In this document: positions 1 to 5,862 of the stretch, one piece after another
Numbering within the stretch: position 1 is the stretch's first letter
How the letters are laid out: each line of letters begins with the position of its first letter
DNA from: DATAYF01 sp036272735
GTDB taxonomy: Bacteria; Chloroflexota; Ktedonobacteria; Ktedonobacterales; Ktedonobacteraceae
DNA length: 16,331 nt
NCBI GenBank assembly: GCA_036272735.1
Contig: DATAYF010000327.1
Location: 1 to 16,331 of the forward strand
Direction of reading: 5' to 3'
Made by a program: the position numbers and the translations under genes
Notes under the pieces: generated by a model
The model's database searches: none
What the model was told of the DNA's origin: nothing
What the model saw: the letters and a program-made list of their open reading frames with translations, nothing else

Positions 1-1306
1 CCCCGTATGCGATACATCGTTTGCTAGATTGGGCCAAATGGGATTGCGACGTGATGCAAGATGCGCTGCGTGCCTATATTTTGGAAACACTTGCGACTCC
101 CAATGCGGTTGTAGTGCTTGATGAGACGGGTTTTTTGAAAAAAGGCATCAAATTGGTGGGAGTGCAACGACAGTACAGCGGCACAGCAGGGCGCATTGAA
201 AAACTGCCAGATTGGCGTGTTCTTGGCGTACGCAAGTGCCAGGGGGCATACGCTGCTGGACCGTGAGTTGTATCTCCCCAAGAGTTGGGTTCAGGACCCC
301 GACCGGTGCCTTGCGCAGCTAAGGTGCCCGAAGAGGTGAGCTTTGCCACCAAACCAGAATTGGCAGCCCGTATGCTGTGGCGCAGTTTGGATGCAGGGCT
401 GGAGGTCGCCTGGGTGCCTGGGTGCCTGGGTGCTAATACCGTCTATGGAAGTGCACAGTCGCTGCGGGCTGGTCTGGAGTCCCGTAAGCAGGCATATGCG
501 CTGGTGGTAGCCTGCAAAGAGTATGTGGACATGCAGGGAACCTGTAGGCGAGTGGATCAGGTGGCACGCGGCCTGGTTCGGGAGGACTGGCAGGAGCTGA
601 GTGCAGGCACGGGGAGCAAAGGACCCCGCCTCTTCGCATGGGCGCGCATCGAACTCGCGGTACCGGAGACCAGCGGGTGGCAGCGCTGGCTACTGGTGCG
701 GCGAGGTTTAGACGAGGAAGCTAAACCTGCGGAGATGGCCTATGTTCTGGTCTTTGCTCCCGACTTCCACCTCTTTGGAGGAGATGGTGAAGGCTTTCGG
801 CGCGCGCTGGACAGTAGAGCAGTGTTTTGAGGAAGGAAAAGGAGAAGTGGGCCTGGATGAGTACGAAGTCCGGACCTTTCACGGTTGGTACCGTCACATA
901 ACTCTCTCAATGCTTGCTCTGGCCTTTTTAGCGGCTTTGCGAGCTAATGGGGAAGAAGACGCGCCAAAAAAAGTCTGAGCAAACGCTCCAAATGCCAGAG
1001 CCAGAAGCAGCCGATCCTGTTCAAGCCCATCTGTCTTCTGATTTCCCAGTAATGGTTCCCCTGAGCGTTGCCGAAATCCGGCGGCTTTTCCTTTGTCTCG
1101 TTGGCAAACCACCTCTCTCGTTTGCCTATCACCTGGGTTGGTCATACTGGCGACGTGCTCATCAGGCTCTCGCACGATTGAGCCATTACAAGCGTCGAAG
1201 CGCTTTCACCTCCTATCGCTGCAGGATGCCCCTGTGCTTCACACATGGGGAGGAATGCGGCGCTCCTTTTTCCTTCAACACAATTGTTTCCTTGACAAAC
1301 CGATGA
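1..1306 (+). pseudogene. Decayed IS701-family DDE transposase, 5'-truncated by the window edge
   Basis: Pieces of one transposase are scattered over three frames but stay in the right order. The first is VVVLDETGFLKKG (first catalytic Asp, codon 120-122), followed by VQRQYSGTAGRIE. Then come LLDRELYLPKSW, VPEEVSFATKPELA, TVYGSAQSLRAGLE, KGEVGLDEYEVR, WYRHITLSMLALAFLA and the C-terminal WSYWRRAHQALARLSHYKRR. Reading moves to a new frame at the A5 run at 199-203, moves back near 303-320, moves again near 761, and again at the A7 run at 966-972, where dropping one A restores the frame through to about 1200. Three tandem copies of an 8-base unit lie at 408-431. Beside them the expected catalytic Asp of the DTVYG motif is Asn (435-437). 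The gene is therefore dead. The family call comes from motif order; the left end is outside the window and I found no terminal repeats. A source copy elsewhere in the genome is likely. Confidence 0.88.
408..431. repeat. Three tandem copies of an 8-base unit inside the transposase pseudogene
   Basis: The unit GCCTGGGT occurs three times head to tail and is followed by GC. It inserts residues PGCLG into the otherwise recognisable transposase just before the second catalytic motif. It looks like a replication-slippage expansion in a gene no longer under selection. Confidence 0.85.
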
Positions 1307-1320
1307 ATAGTTGATACAAT
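1292..1320 (+). promoter_or_regulatory. Consensus sigma-70-type promoter of tnpB, giving a leaderless mRNA
   Basis: TTGACA at 1292-1297 and TACAAT at 1315-1320 are separated by exactly 17 bases. The -10 box ends only 7 bases before the tnpB ATG at 1328, so transcription should start at or within a base or two of the start codon. No Shine-Dalgarno sequence precedes the ATG, which fits a leaderless transcript. Confidence 0.75.
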
Positions 1321-1327
1321 CAAACGC

Positions 1328-2647
1328 ATGAAAACAATGCTAACAGCCAAATTGAAACTGCATACCGATGCAATCCAATTTCAGGCAGTGCGTGCTACGC
1401 AACTTGCCTATCGTGATGCCCTCAATTATGTGTCTGAGTATGCCTTTGCTCATCAGAAAATGAGCAATAAAGTTGGCTTGCAAGAAGGAACCTATGATGA
1501 GGTTCGTGCTCGTTTTCATCTCCCCTCGCAAATGGCCTGTTCTGTCCCTCGTCAGGTTGGTGCGACCTATAAAGCCCTCTGGACGAAGGTCAAGCAAAAT
1601 GCTGCTGCGCGTCAAGAGGCACGCACCAGGAAACGCTACAAGGGCCTGGATCAGGCACCCAGGTATGTTTCTCCTACCTTGACCTATCAATATGGAAAAG
1701 ACTACAGTTTCAAGAAAGAGCGGCAGGTGAGTATCTTGACGCTTTCCGGTCGGGTGATTGTCTCCTACACGGGCTACACCAGGCACGTTGACCTCATTGG
1801 ACAGGGGGCGCGCCTCGGGGCTGCGAAACTGTGGTACGACAAGCCCAAGAAACGCTTTTACTTGCTCGTCTCTCTGGAAATCGAGACGCCTGATCCCGTG
1901 CCAGAGCAGCATCGCGAGATCGTCGGGGTGGATGTCGGGGTACGCTACCTGGCAACCACGACCACGAAAGAGAACCAAGCACAATTTTTCTCTGGGAAGC
2001 AGGTCCGGGCCAAAGCCAATCATTATGCTCGGGTGAGAAAACGTCTGCAACACAAAGGCACTCGTTCCGCAACGCGCCGTCTGGTGGCGATCAGTGGACG
2101 AGAGAGACGGTTGAAAGCCGACGTCAATCACGCGATCAGTAAGTCCATCGTCCAGACGCATCCTCATGCGCTCATCGGCTTGGAGCATTTGACCAACATT
2201 CGTGAACGCACACGACGCAAACATGGGAAAAAGGCCACGAAGAAGCAACGCCGTGCGAATGCGACGACTTCCAAATGGTCGTTTGCTGAATTGCACGGGA
2301 TGATTGCCTACAAAGCCCTGTTGCATGAGAGCATGGCGATCAATGTTGATGCGCACTATACCTCTCAGGCATGCCCTCGTTGTGGGCATACCACCAAAGA
2401 GAACCGCCCCAACAAGGGCTTGACGTTTCATTGCCAAAGTTGCCATTTTATCCTGCATGCCGATTTAATCGGTGCTCGGAATATTGCCTTGAGAACGCTG
2501 CTCATCCGGCAAGACTGGATGAGTACGGGCGTCTTGTCGGTACGCCCTGATGTGTCGAACGATGAAGCCAAAGCAGCACGGCTTACACGCTATGCTGAGT
2601 TGCGGTGGAGTTCAGACACAAGCCCCCGTCATTCAGACGCGGGGTAA
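1328..2647 (+). CDS. tnpB: TnpB (IS200/IS605-family OrfB), RNA-guided nuclease-type transposon protein
   Basis: This 439-residue protein has the TnpB layout. An N-terminal wedge/helical region covers about residues 1-190 and is followed by a RuvC-like nuclease. The nuclease Asp is D202 in GVDVGVRYLA, the Glu is E286 in IGLEHL, and the final Asp is D379 in HADLIGARNIA. A zinc finger lies between the last two (C349-P-R-C352 and C369-Q-S-C372). All three RuvC carboxylates are present, so the protein looks catalytically intact. Family members are guided by an RNA made from the 3' end of the element to cut DNA beside a short target motif, which helps the element persist. No TnpA Y1 transposase lies nearby, so this is a TnpB-only (IS1341-type) element that could move only with help in trans. 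The start at 1328 is chosen from promoter position; an in-frame ATG at 1337 is possible. The C-terminal 40 residues after the last Asp are basic and poorly conserved, and overlap the presumed guide-RNA region. Confidence 0.92.
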   Translation: MKTMLTAKLKLHTDAIQFQAVRATQLAYRDALNYVSEYAFAHQKMSNKVGLQEGTYDEVRARFHLPSQMACSVPRQVGATYKALWTKVKQNAAARQEARTRKRYKGLDQAPRYVSPTLTYQYGKDYSFKKERQVSILTLSGRVIVSYTGYTRHVDLIGQGARLGAAKLWYDKPKKRFYLLVSLEIETPDPVPEQHREIVGVDVGVRYLATTTTKENQAQFFSGKQVRAKANHYARVRKRLQHKGTRSATRRLVAISGRERRLKADVNHAISKSIVQTHPHALIGLEHLTNIRERTRRKHGKKATKKQRRANATTSKWSFAELHGMIAYKALLHESMAINVDAHYTSQACPRCGHTTKENRPNKGLTFHCQSCHFILHADLIGARNIALRTLLIRQDWMSTGVLSVRPDVSNDEAKAARLTRYAELRWSSDTSPRHSDAG

Positions 2648-2656
2648 CTGACTGGT
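2611..2656 (+). ncRNA. Possible TnpB right-end hairpin / 3' part of the guide-RNA scaffold
   Basis: CCCCGTC (2624-2630) can pair with GACGCGGGG (2636-2644) leaving one bulged C, and this hairpin ends directly before the tnpB stop codon. The 7-mer TTCAGAC occurs at 2611-2617 and again at 2632-2638. In IS200/IS605 elements the right end forms an imperfect palindrome overlapping the tnpB 3' end, and the guide RNA scaffold comes from it, with the guide read from the flanking DNA. By analogy the guide would begin at about 2650-2660. The exact boundary cannot be fixed from one copy. Confidence 0.35.
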
Positions 2657-2677
2657 CATATACAACTGTAGGATTAA

Positions 2678-2721
2678 GCGATAGTGAGGGGAGCACCGCT
2701 GGTCATCCCTTACACCATCGC
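2678..2721. repeat. Imperfect inverted repeat between tnpB and the FKBP gene
   Basis: The left arm 2678-2692 (GCGATAGTGAGGGGA) and the right arm 2706-2721 (TCCCTTACACCATCGC) can form a stem with a few mismatches and a 13-base loop. No T-run follows, so it is not a normal intrinsic terminator. It may be a remnant of a mobile-element end or a weak RNA structure. The rest of 2648-2815 shows nothing recognisable except poor promoter-like matches. Confidence 0.35.
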
Positions 2722-2815
2722 TCAAATGTGTTGCACCCCTCTTGTCAGAAATTCAAAGTAATGATAACCTCGACATGCTCTTGTTTAATAATGTGTTATG
2801 AGGAGAGATGTCGCT

Positions 2816-3454
2816 ATGCCCCAGGCTCTTAACAATCAAAATGATGCCGCCAGGCGCGCTCGTCTTGGTCAGCGTCAGCAGGAACGCCAGATGCGCCTGG
2901 CTCGTCGTCGTAAACGTCAACGCACAATCGTTGGCGTGGTGGTAGTAGTCCTGGTCATTATCGTGGTCTGGCTTGGTTTCGTCGAGTATCACAATTACCA
3001 GGCAAATCAACAAGCTCTACAAAGCAAACATGCAACCGCGACCGCTTTAGCTTCGATCACGCCCACCCCTTCTGCTGGTCCGGCCACTCCTCCGGCTGTT
3101 ACAGGCACGCCCAAGACGTTGCCCGGTGGTTTGCAGTACATCGACGTGAAGCAGGGCACGGGTAAGACCGTGGCCTCTGGTAACAAAATCTCTGTACAAT
3201 ATACCGGCTGGCTACAAAGCAACGGGAAGAAGTTCGACAGTTCGTACGATCATGGTGGTCAACCTTTTTCGGTTACGGTTGGACAAGGCCAAGTCATTAA
3301 GGGCTGGGACGAGGGCCTGATCGGCATGAAAGTGGGCGGGACACGGCGTTTGATCATTCCCCCGTCGTTAGGCTACGGTGCACAGGGCCAGCCTCCAACG
3401 ATTCCAGCGAATGCCACGTTGATTTTTGATGTCACGGCCGTCTCTGGTTCATAA
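2816..3454 (+). CDS. Membrane-anchored FKBP-type peptidyl-prolyl cis-trans isomerase
   Basis: The start at 2816 is chosen because AGGAGAG (2801-2807) lies 8 bases upstream; an ATG at 2798 would add six residues with no such site. The 212-residue protein begins with a very basic segment (residues 12-36, many R/K/Q). One hydrophobic membrane helix follows (about 38-55, Val/Ile-rich), then a Thr/Pro/Ala-rich linker (about 73-100) and a single FKBP domain (about 103-210). Against human FKBP12, the ligand-pocket residues are present: Y129 in VQYTGW, D141 in KKFDSS, F151, V160-I161, W164 in IKGWDEGL, Y187 in LGYGA and F204 in IFDV. The positive-inside rule puts the catalytic domain outside the cytoplasm, so it probably helps exported proteins fold at proline bonds. 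It stands alone, and no terminator is obvious after it. Confidence 0.93.
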   Translation: MPQALNNQNDAARRARLGQRQQERQMRLARRRKRQRTIVGVVVVVLVIIVVWLGFVEYHNYQANQQALQSKHATATALASITPTPSAGPATPPAVTGTPKTLPGGLQYIDVKQGTGKTVASGNKISVQYTGWLQSNGKKFDSSYDHGGQPFSVTVGQGQVIKGWDEGLIGMKVGGTRRLIIPPSLGYGAQGQPPTIPANATLIFDVTAVSGS

Positions 3455-3515
3455 AAGTTTCTTATAGCCAAAATAGTGGCAATGAAAGTTTTTATGAGGG
3501 AAGGAATGTTCTGTC

Positions 3516-4082
3516 ATGCTCGCGTATGTCTTCTGGCATCGGCCTGCATCTGGCGTTGACGTCCAGATCTACGAAAAAAACCTTGTCGCCTTTCATGAAA
3601 TTTTACGCGCGCAGAAGCCCGCTGGCTTTCTCTTTTCGATCGTGTTTCGTTTACCACGTGCGCCGTGGTCTGACGAAGCGGGGGCAACCTATGAAGATTG
3701 GTACCTAGTTGAGAACTCGGCTGTGCTTGACGTGTTGAACGAGACCGCTGTAACGGGGCAACGCAAAGCTCCTCATGATCGCGCTGCCAGCAACGCCGTG
3801 GGCGGTACGGCTGGATTGTACAGGCCGCACTCTGGTACGCCAGATCTTGCGACATCACAAACTGCCTGCTGGTTCTCAAAACCTGCTGGTATGCCTTACG
3901 AGGAGTTGTACAATCTGCTGCAACCAACAATGCAACGGGACACTGCTGGTTCACTGTGGCGGCGTCAAATGACGTTAGGCCCCACCAGCGAGTTTTGCTG
4001 GCGTGGTTCTCACGATCCCGTGTTACCTGGCGTATTGCAGGGCAGCAAGCTAGCGTTGACACTGCTGTGGTCGGGCCAGTAG
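3516..4082 (+). CDS. Hypothetical protein of 188 residues
   Basis: I do not recognise a family. The reading frame starts after AGGGAAGGA (about 3497-3505), some 11 bases upstream of the ATG. Its composition is that of a soluble globular protein, with well-spread aromatic residues, including clusters around YEDWYLVEN (about residues 60-68) and SLWRRQMTLGP near residue 150. No signal peptide, membrane helix or metal motif stands out. Internal stretches such as RAASNAVGGTAGLYRP look structured rather than random. The opposite strand is also open over nearly the same span. That frame is rich in Arg, Gln, Ser and Cys and has no ribosome site, so the plus strand is preferred. It may share a transcript with the FKBP gene 61 bases upstream, but nothing links their functions. 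Confidence 0.7.
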   Translation: MLAYVFWHRPASGVDVQIYEKNLVAFHEILRAQKPAGFLFSIVFRLPRAPWSDEAGATYEDWYLVENSAVLDVLNETAVTGQRKAPHDRAASNAVGGTAGLYRPHSGTPDLATSQTACWFSKPAGMPYEELYNLLQPTMQRDTAGSLWRRQMTLGPTSEFCWRGSHDPVLPGVLQGSKLALTLLWSGQ

Positions 4083-4123
4083 AGCAAAAGTGAAGCATAT
4101 CCCGCCGATTACCTGGCGTACAT

Positions 4124-4378
4124 TACGAAGAACAGGTGTCGGTGGCTGGTGTCGATGAAAAAAAGACGATAAACCTGCTTATATAGCCATTTTATGCCTG
4201 GCGTCGGTGGCGTCGGTAGTGTCGGCGAGGTATCCCCTTCTTCGGAGGAGCGGTGAGATGGAATATATCCCGACACCACCGACGCCACCGACACATGAGC
4301 TAATTCCGCTTGTAATGCGCTCTTATGGCTACTTTTTCATCGACACCAGCCACCGACGCCAACCGACACCTGTTCGTA
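4124..4378. repeat. Nested palindromic GTCGG-repeat element upstream of the pyr operon (MITE-like or operator cluster)
   Basis: There are two nested inverted repeats. The outer arms 4130-4142/4363-4375 (13 bp) and 4143-4162/4333-4352 (20 bp) match perfectly apart from 10 unpaired bases in the right arm (4353-4362). Four more bases pair at the tips (4124-4127 with 4375-4378, which competes for base 4375). The inner arms 4201-4224 and 4271-4294 match over 24 bases with two differences and enclose a 46-base loop. All the arms are built from 9-11-base units such as GGCGTCGGT, GGTGTCGG and GGTGGC, in one orientation on the left and the reverse on the right. No gene is convincing inside it; the short open frames that cross it are products of the repeat. 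It ends 36 bases before the -35 box of the pyr promoter. Confidence 0.8.
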
Positions 4379-4414
4379 TAGCCTTGCTTATCCTGTAGGC
4401 ATAGCGAGTTCCCC

Positions 4415-4443
4415 TTGACATCTCCACGATCTGCGGGTATAAT
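4415..4443 (+). promoter_or_regulatory. Perfect-consensus sigma-70-type promoter of the pyr operon
   Basis: TTGACA (4415-4420) and TATAAT (4438-4443) both match the consensus exactly and are 17 bases apart. Transcription should begin near 4450, leaving a leader of about 420 bases before pyrB. Such a strong promoter makes sense if output is limited downstream by the terminator at 4609-4644. Confidence 0.9.
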
Positions 4444-4499
4444 TTTAGCAATTTGAAACCAACATCCCGTTTATATGAGAGAAGAGGCACGGCATCATC

Positions 4500-4622
4500 A
4501 TGTTCATAAAGGTAGGCATGATACACATCGAACTAGTTTGGATGGATCAGTGTTTCCTCGAACACGATGGCCCTGGTGCTTCTCTTCTTCTCAGGAAGAG
4601 TAGTTCTTCCTCACCCCGTTGA
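4500..4622 (+). CDS. Candidate 40-residue leader peptide of the pyr operon
   Basis: An ATG at 4500 opens a 40-codon frame whose stop codon (4620-4622) falls in the loop of the pyr terminator. A purine-rich GAAGAGG lies at 4481-4487, 12 bases upstream, which is a little far for a good ribosome site. The peptide ends with a Leu run and then a Ser run, encoded by the pyrimidine-rich tract at 4579-4592 and beyond. In enteric pyrBI, a leader peptide is translated into the attenuator and RNA polymerase pausing at U-rich sequence senses UTP. The layout here resembles that, but homology is not claimed. A second overlapping frame (4475-4603, 42 codons, His/Arg-rich) has no ribosome site and is less likely. 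Translation of either is unproven. Confidence 0.3.
   Translation: MFIKVGMIHIELVWMDQCFLEHDGPGASLLLRKSSSSSPR
4582..4611 (+). promoter_or_regulatory. Competing leader hairpins next to the pyr attenuator
   Basis: CTCTTC (4582-4587) can pair with GAAGAG (4595-4600). Alternatively AGGAAGA (4593-4599) can pair with TCTTCCT (4605-4611). The two stems exclude each other. The second takes three bases (4609-4611) from the 5' arm of the terminator stem, so it could weaken termination. This is a modest overlap, and the antiterminator role is an inference. Confidence 0.35.
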
Positions 4623-4644
4623 TTTGGGGGTGAGGTTTTTTTTT
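4609..4644 (+). terminator. Intrinsic terminator/attenuator in the pyr leader
   Basis: CCTCACCCC (4609-4617) pairs perfectly with GGGGTGAGG (4627-4635) around a 9-base loop, and nine T residues follow (4636-4644). It lies about 165 bases after the expected transcription start and 223 bases before the chosen pyrB start, with no finished gene between promoter and terminator. It therefore most likely acts as a regulated attenuator. No PyrR gene or clear PyrR-binding loop was seen in the window. Confidence 0.88.
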
Positions 4645-4853
4645 GACATTCTAGGTCTTCAACGTATTGACTGACGCTGTCGTCAGTGGCAGACCTCTTA
4701 ATACCTGCATCCCTTGTCCCGCTCCTCGCACATTAGACGCGAGGAAAAGGATGACCTATCAACCTGATGTTTTTGTGGCTGGTAAAATCAACGTTTGTAC
4801 ATCAATGCGCGTTCCAAATGCAGCAGGCCATGTCAGCAGCATGGACCAAACAC

Positions 4854-4859
4854 GGAGGG
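4854..4859 (+). promoter_or_regulatory. Ribosome-binding site that decides the pyrB start
   Basis: GGAGGG lies 8 bases before the ATG at 4868 and is the strongest Shine-Dalgarno match in the region. A second candidate, GAGGAAAAGG (4741-4750), lies before an in-frame ATG at 4751, but the residues between the two starts do not resemble the aspartate carbamoyltransferase family. Confidence 0.65.
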
Positions 4860-4867
4860 CAGAGTAT

Positions 4868-5860
4868 ATGCGTCAAAGTGTACTTAGGCAGAAAGATACT
4901 CTTGTGAAAATTGCCGGTAACTTTGTTGGCAAAGATATTGTTTCACTGGACCAGTTTGCGCCGGACGATATTCGCACGTTGCTTCATTTAACCCACACGA
5001 TGAAACGCATGGCGTTGCAGCACGAAGATTCGCGTATGCTGGCCGGTCTGCTGGTCTCATTGCTTTTCTTTGAGCCTTCTAGTCGCACCTTTGGCTCGTT
5101 TGCTGCCGCCGTGAAACGCCTGGGGGGACAGACCGTCGAGATCCAAAATCCTGAAACCGTTTCTTCCGTCTCCAAAGGTGAGTCATTTGAAGATACCATT
5201 CAGGTATTCGAAGCCTATTCAGACGCGCTCATCATTCGCCATCCCCTGGCCGGTTCCGCTCAACGAGCCGCTGATGCCGCCCAGCTTGTGCCGGTGGTGA
5301 ACGCTGGCGATGGCAATAACGAACATCCCACGCAGACGCTACTCGATCTGTACACGCTTTATGAGAAGTTTGGTTGCCTTGACCACTTGAGCGGTTTACT
5401 GGTGGGTGATGCGCTCAATAGCCGTACCATGCATTCGCTCATACGTGGGCTTGCACTCTTCGGACACAATACCGTGTATGTCCTGACGCCGCCTCAGTTG
5501 CGCCTGCGTCCTGAAGACCTCGATTATTTCGGCTCGCTTGGTGTCCAGGTGCATGAAATCAGTCGCGAGCAGGATATTCCCGGCGACTGCCATTTCTGGT
5601 ATTGGACACGCATCCAAAAAGAACGTTTCACATCCCTTGGCGAATACCAGGACGTTGTGAAGGCATCGCTGGTTGCTACTCCGCAATTGTTGGAGCGCTA
5701 CGCCAGCAAAGATATGATCCTTATGGACCCACTCCCCCGCGTTGACTCCGTCGATTCGTCGGTAGATACGGATGCACGGGCTGTTTACCTGCAAGCACAG
5801 ATCAGGAATGGTCTGTATACTCGCATGGCACTATTGGCACTTATTCTTGGAAGAGCATAA
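4868..5860 (+). CDS. pyrB: Aspartate carbamoyltransferase, catalytic chain
   Basis: The enzyme joins carbamoyl phosphate and L-aspartate to give N-carbamoyl-L-aspartate, the committed step of pyrimidine synthesis, in the cytoplasm. From the start at 4868 it has 330 residues, close to the family norm. The carbamoyl-phosphate site is FFEPSSRT (67-74, with Ser in place of the usual Thr of STRT). The 80s loop region is SSVSKGESFEDT (99-110). Other conserved blocks are IIRHP (122-126), HPTQTLLDLYT (153-163), NSRTMHS (184-190), WTRIQKERF (246-254), DPLPRVD (287-293) and the C-terminal NGLYTRMALLALIL. The frame stays open back to a TTG at 4667, and the ATG at 4751 is an alternative start, but the extra N-terminus looks unrelated to the family. 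No pyrI regulatory chain follows. It is the first structural gene of the operon; its stop codon lies two bases before carA. Confidence 0.95.
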   Translation: MRQSVLRQKDTLVKIAGNFVGKDIVSLDQFAPDDIRTLLHLTHTMKRMALQHEDSRMLAGLLVSLLFFEPSSRTFGSFAAAVKRLGGQTVEIQNPETVSSVSKGESFEDTIQVFEAYSDALIIRHPLAGSAQRAADAAQLVPVVNAGDGNNEHPTQTLLDLYTLYEKFGCLDHLSGLLVGDALNSRTMHSLIRGLALFGHNTVYVLTPPQLRLRPEDLDYFGSLGVQVHEISREQDIPGDCHFWYWTRIQKERFTSLGEYQDVVKASLVATPQLLERYASKDMILMDPLPRVDSVDSSVDTDARAVYLQAQIRNGLYTRMALLALILGRA

Positions 5861-5862
5861 AA

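Noticed and set aside
1340..2458. Long open frame on the minus strand opposite tnpB
   Set aside because: It lies wholly within the strongly recognised tnpB gene, has no known motif and no ribosome site, and is best explained as an antisense shadow.
3455..3515. Terminator after the FKBP gene
   Set aside because: The only stem (GCCA/TGGC) is four base pairs and is not followed directly by a T-run.
3514..4098. Minus-strand open frame of 194 codons over the 188-residue hypothetical gene
   Set aside because: It is rich in Arg, Gln, Ser and Cys, as shadow frames often are, and has no upstream ribosome site. The plus-strand frame looks more protein-like.
4124..4378. CRISPR array
   Set aside because: The repeated units are short, irregular and arranged as nested inverted repeats without equal-sized unique spacers; no cas genes are near.
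4109..4398. Short open frames on both strands across the palindromic region
   Set aside because: Their residues (runs of PTPPTP and FFIDTSHR on both strands) are produced by the inverted repeats, and conservation of real proteins is not indicated.
4450..4660. PyrR-binding loop or T-box riboswitch in the pyr leader
   Set aside because: I could not find the conserved PyrR anti-antiterminator loop or a T-box sequence with specifier structure; only the terminator and local hairpins are clear.
4643..4671. Second promoter just after the attenuator
   Set aside because: TTGACA is present at 4643-4648, but the matching -10 region is poor (TATTGA at 16 bases), so it is too weak to annotate.
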